From Allodiplogaster sudhausi (lineage: Eukaryota; Nematoda; Chromadorea; Rhabditida; Diplogasteridae), in contig CALZFC010000057.1 in the NCBI GenBank assembly GCA_945643635.1, positions 463,501 through 527,500 on the forward strand: a DNA stretch of 64,000 nucleotides. The letters run 5' to 3'. Positions 47,515 to 61,392 of this stretch are shown one piece after another. Below the pieces are notes generated by a model, which ran no database searches, was not told the DNA's origin, and saw nothing but the letters and a program-made list of their open reading frames with translations. A program made the position numbers and the translations under genes. The first letter of the stretch is position 1. Each line of letters opens with the position of its first letter.

Positions 47515-47725
47515 AATCATTCCATCATCACTTTCCGCTCGAGTGAGGTGGACTACTGCATCGCTCTCCTTCAACACCACACACACACTCTCTCTCTCTC
47601 CTTGCTATCTCTTCTCTCCCTACTGTTTCTCTTCTCCTCTGCTCCTCTTCCCTTCCCATACTTCTCAAGACAGCGCTTCACTTCCTCTACTTCTGCTTGT
47701 CTCTTTGGGCAATGTTTGTCTCTCC
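47515..47725 (+). pseudogene. Third copy of Ly6-gene 5' end, start codon lost
   Basis: ATTCCATCATCACTTTCCGCT and CTTCTCAAGACAGCGCTTCA match the functional copy (about 40,449-40,600). The ATG reads ATA at 47,658-47,660, and no ectodomain exon follows. Confidence 0.65.
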
Positions 47726-48200
47726 GTTGAATCATTCAAATGCATCCTAAGTTCTTTTAGTAGCCACTACCAAAGTATCCTCATTGAACCGTTCACATTG
47801 AAATATTAATTTCATTTACGTTAAATAAATATATAAAATAAATGTTCACGATCTCCAGGCTGGCAAGAGCATTTTATCTCTTTCTCTCCATCTGTCCCTC
47901 TAATTTTTCGTGCACATTTCTTTCTATCGTCCGCTGTCTTCATTGCTCTCTCATATTCGCCTTTATCCATGTCACAATCATGGTTGACCCTCATTCTCTT
48001 TTTGTCATTTCTTCGCAAAGTCTTCTCTCGTCTGACCATCTCTGCACTTTCTCTCAATCTCCCTTTTTTTCTTTCTTCTTCTGTAGCACAAAAATTTGTA
48101 GCCTTAAATTTTTTTTTGGAAAAATAAGTTGTGAGTTTAATATTTTTTTCTTGAAGGCAATCTCGTCGAGCTATCTTAAAGGTTTCGGAAGAGGAGAAGT

Positions 48201-51106
48201 AAACGCTGTTTTTGCAAATTGAGATTTAATAAGTTCTTTTTTTTCTAGTTCTCTAAATTACACTTCGCTTTTACATATCTCGCTTTCCTGCCAAGAACTG
48301 TACGAAGATCAGTGCCAAAATGTAATGATCATTCCTATACTTCCTCTTCTCATGATTGAGTGTTATTTTTCAATTTAATTTCATGTCTATTTTTTCTCCT
48401 ATGGAAGTATTATGAGCTGCATTGAGTGGATTCGAACGAAATTTCACATTAATTTTTTGAAGAATAAAAGGAGATGCCAAATTTGTGTATCGATATTGGC
48501 TTCGAAATCGATTTTGTGTTAAATATATTAAGCATAGTTTTAGAATAATTTTATATTAATTGAATTAGCGGTGAAAGGGTCCTCTCGACATGTCAATTTA
48601 GGAAGCCGTCGACATATTTGAACTCCATTATTCATGTAATCAGCAAAAGAATACTATAAATAAATTAAACTTGAAAATTTTTACATGAAAATGTTTTTTA
48701 GCAGAACAAATTAATCTTTCAATATATGATCGATAGGAAAACAATTGATCGTATGCTTGACGAGTTTCGCGCGATTCGAGGCAAAGTAGTCGGTGCAATT
48801 AATCAAATGTTTAACTTGAGCGCAGAGGAAAAAATAGAATGCAGGAAGGGATGCAAGGAAAAGAATATTTTTTCGGGATAATATTATCGAGCTCTCCGAA
48901 CGTCATTGCTAGAGTATTCACATCATTCCAAAGATTCCATATGTCTAGTAGCTCCATTTTTCTTCTCAATTTCATTTCATGTTTACAACACTCATTCATG
49001 TACTACTCTAATTAGTATCAATTAAATTGGCATGAACTCTCATTCTCTCTCCCTAATCGTCGTAAGAAAAAGAGAGTAAGAAATCTCTCTTTCCGTCTGA
49101 CTCTCAGCAACTAAGACAACACTTTCGTGGCTGCATCCTCGCTCTCTTCAGGCTTATTTCTCTAATCTGATTCTCGAATGGCTACGTCGGTTCCTGTTAT
49201 TACTGCTCCATTTCACTCATCAACGACACTACACTGAAAAAATGTTCGAATTGTTTTCGCAATTTGGTGCATAATTTTTACATAATTTTACAGAACAGAC
49301 AACGCCGCCTATTATTCAGGGAATTCTAGATTGAATGTTTCTTACAATTAGAACCGAAGCAAACTAATTGTTAATTGTCAGCTTGAAAAAAGCTTATTTT
49401 GCAGTAGCAAGAAATGGCGGAAACAGTCAAATTCGCTGAGTCGAGCGCCTTTTGTTCAATCTCTTCCTGCTGATTGTGTCTTCTAGAGAAAAGCGAAAGA
49501 TTCATGCGGGTGTAATTGGTGTACAGCACAAGAAAACGGATTGAATAAAATCCGTTCTATTATCACCAACGTATTGGGGATTAGTTGTGACTTGGTAATC
49601 GAATTATTCTCTCATTCTCCCTATTTAAATTGCAAGGTTTTTTTTCTAAGTAATTTATCGGTTGCAATGAATCGTTTCATTATATTTAAATTGTAATAGA
49701 GTCCTATTAATTTCCAAGCGTAATTGGTCAAAAAGTATAAAATGATTAAAACTTCACTTTGGCTATACGTTGCCAAGATATATTTTCTATGCAAGGCAAT
49801 CCTAGATAACAAATTCGGTTTTTTCTTCATTTATCTATTTATACTTTATTTTATACTTCACAAAAAACAAACAAAAACAAAAAGTTTATAATCATTCACG
49901 AGTGCCTGAGCATGAGGTCAAAAAGGAGTGCTCATTTCGGAGATTTGTTCGAAAGCAACATCGTTAATTTATGGCAGTTTTTTGCACTTACTTTTTGCAT
50001 CCTTGAGATGGTGAAAACTGTTATTGTTGTGATAAAATGAAAAATCAATTTATTCCTCAGGAATGAGAAGACAAACTTAAGAATAATTTATCGACAGTTC
50101 ATTTATGTATATTCATTTAATTGACAACAGAGACATTTCCTTTGGAATACATGTAAAGGCGGAGCGAATACGATGATGCTTTTTTTGGATCAATAATGGA
50201 AGTAATTGAAATGTGCAGCCTATCACGACATTTGATGAGGAGGAGAGGTGAGTAAGTATCGAGCAAAGAAATACATATATTTAGCTACTTTCAAGATTCT
50301 TACAATTAGTTACTGCACAAAGTGTAGATATAATTTTCATCTACTTTGTATAAAATAATAAAACTGCTCTAATTCGCAAACAAAACCCTACATGGCACCA
50401 AACAAGTTGAACGAAATGAATTCTGAATTCTCTCTTGCACGGCTTCAATTCACTGGGATTTCTTCTCTCTGAATACATGTGAGTAGTATGAAGAAACACA
50501 AAAAATTGGCATCACACTTGCTAGACGTACTTTTTTAGTAAGTAAAATTTTAAAGCCTATAGTTATCGAGTTTATTTAGGAAAAAGCTGAATTAATCAAT
50601 CATAATAGTGAGCCGAACAATGATGTAATGAACAATTTATGAATTGTGCCGCCGAGTGCGACATTCATAGTTCGCCCCCGTGCTACTACATCCATTGTCC
50701 CCACGCATTCGACATGTACGGCGCGCCCTGCATCGGCAGATGATAGCCACCAGATGCGGGGAGTTGGTAGGGCGCCGCGCTCGAGAGGTAACTGCAATTT
50801 ATTTTAAGCTTGGCTTACTTAGCTAAATAGTCTCCAATGAAGAGTGTCACTATATACCCAACAACTTCACTCATACAGTACCGCTCAACGGTTTCTGGTA
50901 AGCACTCTGACAGCAATGGTCAGGTAGTCCCAAGTGGAATATAGTGGATTATAGAGCGTTGCAAATGAAATTATAGGTCTTAAATGAAGTCTAAAAAAAC
51001 GAAAACTGGTGCATTTTTGATAATATGTAAATATAATGTTACTGAAAAAAGAAGAATTGAATGCGTGCGCTGAATTACTTGCGATATAATTACTGATTAA
51101 TAACGA
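48201..51106. repeat. 2.9-kb duplication, copy 1
   Basis: Identical, as far as read, to 51,266-54,171 at a constant offset of 3,065 bp. It contains a second copy of the last homeobox-gene exon at 50,686-50,791 and its poly-A signal, and otherwise non-coding AT-rich DNA. Confidence 0.95.
50686..50791 (-). pseudogene. Duplicate last exon of NK-2 gene
   Basis: Exact copy of the terminal exon at 53,751-53,856, with the same acceptor TTGCAG, reading [10 protein letters not shown]...NAWGQWM and the stop. It lies beyond the functional last exon and could be used only by skipping over that exon. Confidence 0.85.
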
Positions 51107-51265
51107 ACTTATTAAATCTCAATTTGCAAAAACGCTGTTTTTGCAAATTGAGATTTAATAAGTTCTTTTTTTTCTAGTTCTCTAAATTACACTTCGCTTT
51201 TACATATCTCGCTTTCCTGCCAAGAACTGTAAAAAAAAAAGAACTTATTAAATCTCAATTTGCAA
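51107..51265. repeat. Rearranged junction between the duplicates
   Basis: Holds two inverted copies of the first ~28 bp of the duplicated unit (ACTTATTAAATCTCAATTTG) and one direct copy of its first ~100 bp, followed by a run of A. Each inverted/direct pair makes a palindrome centred on AACGCTGTT. Confidence 0.85.
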
Positions 51266-54171
51266 AAACGCTGTTTTTGCAAATTGAGATTTAATAAGTT
51301 CTTTTTTTTCTAGTTCTCTAAATTACACTTCGCTTTTACATATCTCGCTTTCCTGCCAAGAACTGTACGAAGATCAGTGCCAAAATGTAATGATCATTCC
51401 TATACTTCCTCTTCTCATGATTGAGTGTTATTTTTCAATTTAATTTCATGTCTATTTTTTCTCCTATGGAAGTATTATGAGCTGCATTGAGTGGATTCGA
51501 ACGAAATTTCACATTAATTTTTTGAAGAATAAAAGGAGATGCCAAATTTGTGTATCGATATTGGCTTCGAAATCGATTTTGTGTTAAATATATTAAGCAT
51601 AGTTTTAGAATAATTTTATATTAATTGAATTAGCGGTGAAAGGGTCCTCTCGACATGTCAATTTAGGAAGCCGTCGACATATTTGAACTCCATTATTCAT
51701 GTAATCAGCAAAAGAATACTATAAATAAATTAAACTTGAAAATTTTTACATGAAAATGTTTTTTAGCAGAACAAATTAATCTTTCAATATATGATCGATA
51801 GGAAAACAATTGATCGTATGCTTGACGAGTTTCGCGCGATTCGAGGCAAAGTAGTCGGTGCAATTAATCAAATGTTTAACTTGAGCGCAGAGGAAAAAAT
51901 AGAATGCAGGAAGGGATGCAAGGAAAAGAATATTTTTTCGGGATAATATTATCGAGCTCTCCGAACGTCATTGCTAGAGTATTCACATCATTCCAAAGAT
52001 TCCATATGTCTAGTAGCTCCATTTTTCTTCTCAATTTCATTTCATGTTTACAACACTCATTCATGTACTACTCTAATTAGTATCAATTAAATTGGCATGA
52101 ACTCTCATTCTCTCTCCCTAATCGTCGTAAGAAAAAGAGAGTAAGAAATCTCTCTTTCCGTCTGACTCTCAGCAACTAAGACAACACTTTCGTGGCTGCA
52201 TCCTCGCTCTCTTCAGGCTTATTTCTCTAATCTGATTCTCGAATGGCTACGTCGGTTCCTGTTATTACTGCTCCATTTCACTCATCAACGACACTACACT
52301 GAAAAAATGTTCGAATTGTTTTCGCAATTTGGTGCATAATTTTTACATAATTTTACAGAACAGACAACGCCGCCTATTATTCAGGGAATTCTAGATTGAA
52401 TGTTTCTTACAATTAGAACCGAAGCAAACTAATTGTTAATTGTCAGCTTGAAAAAAGCTTATTTTGCAGTAGCAAGAAATGGCGGAAACAGTCAAATTCG
52501 CTGAGTCGAGCGCCTTTTGTTCAATCTCTTCCTGCTGATTGTGTCTTCTAGAGAAAAGCGAAAGATTCATGCGGGTGTAATTGGTGTACAGCACAAGAAA
52601 ACGGATTGAATAAAATCCGTTCTATTATCACCAACGTATTGGGGATTAGTTGTGACTTGGTAATCGAATTATTCTCTCATTCTCCCTATTTAAATTGCAA
52701 GGTTTTTTTTCTAAGTAATTTATCGGTTGCAATGAATCGTTTCATTATATTTAAATTGTAATAGAGTCCTATTAATTTCCAAGCGTAATTGGTCAAAAAG
52801 TATAAAATGATTAAAACTTCACTTTGGCTATACGTTGCCAAGATATATTTTCTATGCAAGGCAATCCTAGATAACAAATTCGGTTTTTTCTTCATTTATC
52901 TATTTATACTTTATTTTATACTTCACAAAAAACAAACAAAAACAAAAAGTTTATAATCATTCACGAGTGCCTGAGCATGAGGTCAAAAAGGAGTGCTCAT
53001 TTCGGAGATTTGTTCGAAAGCAACATCGTTAATTTATGGCAGTTTTTTGCACTTACTTTTTGCATCCTTGAGATGGTGAAAACTGTTATTGTTGTGATAA
53101 AATGAAAAATCAATTTATTCCTCAGGAATGAGAAGACAAACTTAAGAATAATTTATCGACAGTTCATTTATGTATATTCATTTAATTGACAACAGAGACA
53201 TTTCCTTTGGAATACATGTAAAGGCGGAGCGAATACGATGATGCTTTTTTTGGATCAATAATGGAAGTAATTGAAATGTGCAGCCTATCACGACATTTGA
53301 TGAGGAGGAGAGGTGAGTAAGTATCGAGCAAAGAAATACATATATTTAGCTACTTTCAAGATTCTTACAATTAGTTACTGCACAAAGTGTAGATATAATT
53401 TTCATCTACTTTGTATAAAATAATAAAACTGCTCTAATTCGCAAACAAAACCCTACATGGCACCAAACAAGTTGAACGAAATGAATTCTGAATTCTCTCT
53501 TGCACGGCTTCAATTCACTGGGATTTCTTCTCTCTGAATACATGTGAGTAGTATGAAGAAACACAAAAAATTGGCATCACACTTGCTAGACGTACTTTTT
53601 TAGTAAGTAAAATTTTAAAGCCTATAGTTATCGAGTTTATTTAGGAAAAAGCTGAATTAATCAATCATAATAGTGAGCCGAACAATGATGTAATGAACAA
53701 TTTATGAATTGTGCCGCCGAGTGCGACATTCATAGTTCGCCCCCGTGCTACTACATCCATTGTCCCCACGCATTCGACATGTACGGCGCGCCCTGCATCG
53801 GCAGATGATAGCCACCAGATGCGGGGAGTTGGTAGGGCGCCGCGCTCGAGAGGTAACTGCAATTTATTTTAAGCTTGGCTTACTTAGCTAAATAGTCTCC
53901 AATGAAGAGTGTCACTATATACCCAACAACTTCACTCATACAGTACCGCTCAACGGTTTCTGGTAAGCACTCTGACAGCAATGGTCAGGTAGTCCCAAGT
54001 GGAATATAGTGGATTATAGAGCGTTGCAAATGAAATTATAGGTCTTAAATGAAGTCTAAAAAAACGAAAACTGGTGCATTTTTGATAATATGTAAATATA
54101 ATGTTACTGAAAAAAGAAGAATTGAATGCGTGCGCTGAATTACTTGCGATATAATTACTGATTAATAACGA
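51266..54171. repeat. 2.9-kb duplication, copy 2
   Basis: Copy next to the body of the homeobox gene; includes the functional terminal exon. Confidence 0.95.
53636..53641 (-). terminator. Poly-A signal of NK-2 gene
   Basis: AATAAA on the minus strand, about 110 bp after the stop. The same signal is duplicated at 50,571-50,576. Confidence 0.55.
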
Positions 54172-57100
54172 TTTAATTACTAATTAATAACTACTTAATT
54201 ACTAATTAATAACTACTTAATTACTAATTAATAACTACTTAATTACTTATTAACAAATATTTAATTACTAATTAATAACTACTGAATTACTAATTAATTA
54301 CTTACGCCGAATTCGTGCCAAAGGCAGCCGCGGCTGCGGCCGCTTGATACGACGAGCCAATGTCCTTCCCGTCCCGCATCAACATCTTTGAATTATTAAA
54401 GATATATATACACAATTTGTAACGTTTATGAATATTTAACAATTTAACTATTTATCGTTGTATCAGGCCGATTATGAGTGTGCATTGAGCACAGGGATGC
54501 GCTATTGTTTATGAATATTATTCTGATAGTTAATATTTTTTTATACACTCAACATTTATAGACAGAGGCGGCTTTACACGCTGTTTTATAGCTTATTTTT
54601 GTCGAGATGTTTTTAAAAGATTTGTAATAAAAATAATAAAAATTATATGTTTTAACAATTTCAACCTGAATGGGCATTCGTCGCGAGACGCCACCGTTCT
54701 GCGACTGAAGGCCGGCAGCAGCCGCTGCTGCGGCTGCCATCGAGCCGGCGAGAAGGGGCGGCGCTTGTGGCAGCGCCGACGACGAATGGCCACCACCCTT
54801 GTCCTGGAGCGTCTTCTTCGTCTTGTACCTGAAGCTAGAGAGCGGTCAATTTGAGGAGTGGGCGAAGGCGCGGCGCAAAAGGCACACTTCCGATGCTGCT
54901 CGAACTCGCGCGACCTTAAGATTATAGGGCTAACGCGCTACCGCCTGCTCAACTGAGTCTCCGCACGGCGACGGTTATTAGCTCCTATGTCTAGTATACG
55001 GTCTACGATTACAATCGTAGTGCATTATTCTGATCGTCCGAGTACGATTTCGGTTTCTTGACACACTTTCCTCCTTTTTCCACACGGTGCTTATATTCAT
55101 TTTACTCTCCGATTGCTTCATATCTCTTGCAGTGTTATCACGTCTTAATCAATGTAAATAACTAATTGAATAAATATCATCTCTGGTCTTTGATCTCTTA
55201 TCTTTGATCTTTGATCTTTGATCTTTGATCTCTTACACACTGACCGATGATTCTGGAACCATATCTTGACTTGCGTCGGCGTCAGCCGTATCTGCACGGC
55301 GAGCTGCTCGCGCTCGGGCGCGCTCAGATACTTTTGCGTCCGGAAGCGCCGCTCGAGCTCGTACGTCTGCGCCTTCGTGAAGAGGACGCGACGCTTGCGA
55401 CGCTTTCGCTTGCCGTCTGGTGAAGAGAGAGATGGAGGTAGGGAGAGGGAGAGAGAAAAAGAGGGAGAGAGGGAGCGTAGAAGAGATAGTGAGCGAGAGA
55501 ACGTGAGAGAGAGAGAGAATGGGAGAGAGAGAAATAGGAGAAATAGGGAAAGAGAGGGAGAGAGAAAAGTCAGAAATCGAAAGAGAGAGGAAGTGGAAGA
55601 ACTATTTTCAGGGTGAAAGAAGGTGCATCACTTATGTATTACTGTAGTCTATATTCTGTGTTACATTTTGTGTGTATGATCAACCTGGCCCCTCTTCGAT
55701 CTCCTCCTCCTCTTCGTCAATTCCGTCCTCTTCGTCGAGATCATCCAGGCGACATTCCGAGGATTTACCCCTAAAAGTACAGAGTAAAAACTCAAACTAA
55801 TCTCTATTTCAATTTTTCTGTAAGCACTTCTCTACTTTTATCAATTTTCTCTCTCACCCTTCGTGCAGGCTAGAAGGTGTGAATTCAAGTATTCGTTCTT
55901 TTTTGCTCCTTTAAAGAATCTGTGGCGAAAGATGCGTGCAAAGTCACCAATACATTCTAACAATTTTTCTCGCTACGCTTGGCCTTCTGTATGTGTAAGC
56001 AAAGAGTGTGATCGACTACGTTTCGGGGCTTGGAAAACAACACAATTCAGTGACAGCTACTCATCGAACTTTCTAAAATATGCCACGATTTTAAAACATA
56101 CAGTTCTCTTAAAACGACCGCTGGTTCTTTTAATGATGAAACATAATTTTTTTTAAATAAATGAATGAATGCCTTCATTTTTCCTATTGAATGGACTCTA
56201 TAAAAAGGAATATTTTTATGATTACATATTTAAATATCGGTGCCTCACTCACTCTTGACTCTCCGTTTTGATGCCGTCGCAGCTGCGGCCAGCTTCAGAG
56301 AGAGGCGGTGGCCTCAGAGGGGGGCCTCCTGGCGCCGAGGATTCGGAGATGTTGCCGCCGCCGGCGCCCATCGGTCTGATGAACGGGTCGGCTGGCGGCG
56401 GCTGAGGCGGGAGCGAGGACGGAGGAGGCATGGCGCCCGAAGGGATCACGGCCGTCGCCGCCGCAGCCATCGGATGAGTGAGATGCAGAGAGGGAGCGTA
56501 GCCGCCTGGCAAGATATTTTATTTATCAATTAATTTTCTATATTTATTTATTTATCATTCATGAAATTAATATCTTATTTATTTATTTACTTATGCGATA
56601 CATCATTAAGATGTGACGACATTGAGAAGTTAATCGTAAGAACGGGAAGACTGCAAGATGCAAGTATATCTCATCTCAATGTCCTGGCAAGATTAGATGT
56701 GTATAACATTTATCAACATACAAAAAAAATTAATTAATTAATTTGTCGACACCAGGAAAGGTAATGTCAGACATTCTTAAAATCTCCCTACCTTAATACA
56801 AGAGTGTAGCAGATCAAAGAAATGGGGAGCTTTTGAAATGTATGCATATAGGAAAATGAGGAGACGACGATATGAGCAATAAGGAGAGAAAAGAAATCTC
56901 CTCTTCTTTCTTTTAATTTGCATGCGGAGGTGGGCTCTTTTCGATTTTAGTGAAAAATATGTTATTTTTCTCTCTTTAAATTAAAGATCTTAAGAAGGAA
57001 ATTTTATTTATTATTGAATCAGAAAAATATATATTTATCAAATTACCTGCAAAGCATGACGACGGCTCGTACATGCCGTAAGGCCCACTGCCGGTGGCTG

Positions 57101-57545
57101 CTGCTTGCTCAAGAGCGAAAGAGCCGCCGGATGGATGATAACCTAAGGCAAGGAAAACAAGTTTTTGGTTTGAATTTTTTTATTCTTGAAAATATATATT
57201 TTATTGGAAATCACCTTTTTTTTAGCATTGGAGGAGAACAAAAAGGAGAAGAAGTAATATAGACGATTATTACTCTTTCATAGCGAATACGGTAGGGCCT
57301 TTTCGATTGGAAAGTTTTCGTGCTCAAAAAGGATAAGTATGGACTGAAATAAAGACTAAGAATAGAACAGTTCGAGAGCGGCCATTCATACTGAGTGAGT
57401 ACGGTAGGCTGATTTCAAGTTCGTGTTCGACCAGCGGGACGCTGTCCTCAAGCACGAGAACAAAGTGCACAACTTGCTTCAGCAATGAGAGAGCAAGCAA
57501 GAGGAGAGAGAATGAGAGAGATAGAGAGGTGAAGAGAGAGAAAAA

Positions 57546-57577
<32 letters not shown>

Positions 57578-58228
57578 GGACAGAGAAAGAGAGAGAGAGT
57601 GAGAGACAGGGCGAGACAAGGAAAGAGAGAGAGAGAGAGGGAGAGAGACAGAGACAGAGATACTGCCCTCGTGTTTGACAAGAAACGCAGATTTTGTTGC
57701 TTTTTCGGTAAGACGATCTGACCGGTCACTCAAGTGGCTCTGGCTGGCTGATACTGTCTTGGAGAGGTGGGAGAGAAAAGAGAGAGAAAGAGAGACATAG
57801 AAAGAGAAAAGAGGAAGAGAGTGAAAGAGAGAGAAGGGAGAGAGAGAGAGAGAAAGAGAGAGAACGAAGGAATGGAAGAAAAGAGAAAGTTTGAAATAGA
57901 AAAATCAGGAAACAACTAACATAAGTAGGAGCAGATGAAACAGAGAGACTAGAGAGTGATAGAGAGAGAGAGAGAGAGAGTGAGAGGAAGAATGAGTAAG
58001 AGTGCGAGAGAAAGTGAGAGAGAAAGAGAGAGACAAAATCTTGCTACCCTGGTTGCTACAATCTTGCACCCAATACACAGACAGACAGCTTCATCTCGGA
58101 TAATCGGTCATGTTTGTTTTGGTGTGTGCTTGCTTGGTTATGCAAATGTATCCCTCCCTCTCAGGTGGGCGACATCGACTACTCATGGGAGCGCCATCAC
58201 TTTCCAGATATATATATATATATATATC

Positions 58229-58267
<39 letters not shown>

Positions 58268-59374
58268 GCCACTCTCTCTCTCTCTATTTCTCGCTCCCTC
58301 TCTAGTTCTCTCTCCCTTTTTCTCTCTCCTACCTCTCTCTCTCTCTTGCTCACTTTTCTCTCAATCTTGCTCTCTCTCTCTCTCCTTCTCAATATCTCTC
58401 GCTCTCTTGCTCTATATCTCTCTTACTCTCACTCCTGGGAATGACCTCCTTCGAGCTGGCATGTATAGCATCGAGTCTGTAATGCGATCTAAATGTTGCA
58501 CGTGTACGGAGGTTTTCTTTCTATCTCTCTCTCCCTCACTCTCTCCCTCTCTCTCTCTGTCTTTCTCTCTCTAGATCTCTCTCTCCCTTTCTCCTTCTCT
58601 CCCAATCTCTCTCTCATTCTCTTTTATTTCCATCTCAATCTCTCACTTCCTCCCTCCCTCGCAGCGCCTCCACTCTCTTGTTCTATAGCAGTCTCTCTCA
58701 TACTTTTCCGCTATCTCTCTATCCCTCTCTCTCTCTCTCTCTCTATCTCTCGCCCTTCTCTCAAACTGTACTTCACGTGATTCTTCGGGCGAAGTACACA
58801 GTCGCGAGGAAGGCATCACTCTGCCTGCTAATAGATCTGAATGAAGCTCCTTCTCTCTAATATCTCTCTTCTCTCTTCTCTCTTCTCTCTTCTTTCTTCT
58901 CTCTTCTCTCTCTTTCTCTTTCTCTTGCTCCCTCTTTCTCACCCTCCGCCCTCTCTCTCTCACTCTTCCCTACTTCCTCTTCTTATATCTATTTATCTCT
59001 TTCAAACTCTCTCACTTTCTCATGCAATATCACTTCCCGGTTATATCCAGACTCGCTGATGTTGAGGAACATTGTCTTTACATCTTTCAGACTGTCTGTA
59101 TCTACATATATCTCAATCTCTGCCTTTCTCTCGTTCTTTCCTATGTCTCTGTCTCTGTCTCTCTCTCTCTTCTCTTTCTTTCTCGCCCTCTCTGTTACTC
59201 TCTCGCGTATTCTCTCTCTCCTTTTCTCTCTCCCTCCTCCTCCTTTCTCTCCCTCTCTGTTACTCTCTCACGTATTCCCTCTCCTCTCTCTCCTCTCTCT
59301 CTCTCGCGCCCGTTCTCTCTCTTTCTCTTTCTCTTTCTCTTTCTCTCCCTCACTCTCCTCTCTCTCTCTCTCAT

Positions 59375-59412
<38 letters not shown>

Positions 59413-61301
59413 CCGCTCTCTTCCTCATCGCTCAGCGAGCAACAGTATTTGTCCAATGTGTGGCACGAAGGCCCCCTCTTCGAAAGTTAGAATGTCGAAG
59501 AGTTGAGTCAACAAATTCAGTTTGCGCCACTTCGCTGAAATGTCTCAAACACACATGTCGTTCACTTTCGATTCACATTTCAAGAAAAAAAATTTACATT
59601 TGAAAAATTAAGTAAAATTTAACAAAATATAGTAAATAAGAACTTTCCATTATTCAAGAAAAATTTGATAGTATAAATTAAAGAAAAAAAGAAAGACAAG
59701 TAAGTTCCATTCCAACAAAGTATCCGAGATATCGACGAAATATTAATGACTCGAAATTCTTATAACTAGCACCCTCTAAACCTTGAAGCTATTATAACTT
59801 GCCAATTAGCCATGCTCCTTCAATTCTCATTTCACTAACGAAATCTTTAAAAAAAGCGCACGAACGCGGAAGATCTCGTCAATGGCTGTATTCTTACTGC
59901 TTTTTTTTAAAAAAAGCAAAACCAGTGCCACTTGAAAAAAAATACTGCAGCTGGCGCTTATCCGTATCATTCTTTCTTCTTTCCAATCTTATTAATGAGA
60001 CCTCACAAAACGGTTGGCGAAAAAAAGTGCTTTTTCAACACTTTTTTCCTTTCGAGATACAGAACTGGTTAGCCTACCGTATTCCCGAGAGTGCAAGCAA
60101 GGGTAGGCGAGCATACACACACACATAGACATTGCTGACGTATGTACAATTCTTTCTTTCGTTAATCCGTACACACTCTCTCTCTCTCTCTTGCTTTTTC
60201 TCTATCTCTATCTTTCTCACCATTTCCCTACTATCTCTCACGATCAGCGTCAACCATCTTTGTCTGATCTCTCTCTTCTCTTTCACTCCCCCCCCCCACC
60301 ACGCTCTCTTTCAAATTCTAACTCATTCTCCCGCTCTCTCTCCGCTCTCCACATCTTCTCCTCTCTCTCCCTCTCCTCTCTCTCTCATCCACACTCTCGC
60401 ACACCTTTCCCACTCGTTCCATTCAATGCTTGCGCACGCGCTGATTCGCTGGTCGTGATGCAAAGAAAAGCAGGCAGACGAGCCGCCCACGGTGCGAGGA
60501 GGAGATTCAAACAAGATGGATACAGACACTACAGTACTCCTCCCGGAAAACTTTTTTACATAATAAGGTAATTAAAAACCTGTTTCATAATCAGGAATAT
60601 TAAAGAATTAAAAAAATAAAATGGGCATACATTAAAGAATATAAAAATAACCCCTCAAAAGGAAATTAGTTTCACAATTAGGTAATAAAAATATAATGCG
60701 CAAGTTATGACGACTGCCGCCAATAAAAGAAATATAAATAAATGAATATATCTCGTCAAAAAAAAAATATATTGAGAATAAAAGAAATGAAAAAAAACGC
60801 AGATCGACTAGCATTGTGCTTTACAGCTTTAAAACGAACAAAAAAAAATTTCATTAAAGTTGTTCTTCAATTTATTAATTTTTAAAAGGAGAGGAATGCT
60901 AAATGATAGATGGAAAAGATGAGCGAGCGTCGGAAGAAGTTAAATTCGCGCTAAACAAAAATATATGTAGTAAGAAAATATAGGGACTTAAATATTTACT
61001 TACCTAATACTTAGCTAGAAATATTGATCTGACAACAGTGAGTTGGAGCAATAGCAAGAAAAAAAAATACGCGATTAAAATTCATGTTAGGAGGACAAGG
61101 TGGTTCTCTTCGCCATTATATCTATAACTTTCAAATGAGAATGGGCATTTTCGATTATTCATTTGGTGCGAGTAAAATGGATGGCAGACCAAAAATATAA
61201 CATGATATTGATAGGAGGCAGATAGAATGGGAGAGATAGCACGAGAGCGAAAAGATAGAGAGGGAGAGAGAAAGAGAGAGAGAGAAAGAAAGAGAGAGAG
61301 A

Positions 61302-61332
<31 letters not shown>

Positions 61333-61355
61333 GAAAGAGAAAGAGAGAGAGAGAG

Positions 61356-61392
<37 letters not shown>

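Noticed and set aside
48811..48999. Small protein-coding gene repeated at 51,876
   Set aside because: It is identical only because the whole 2.9 kb is duplicated; no splice sites, signal or composition supports coding.
54877..54970. Functional tRNA-Ile (UAU)
   Set aside because: The A- and B-box-like text is good, but the anticodon stem and acceptor arms do not pair. Kept only as a tRNA-like relic.
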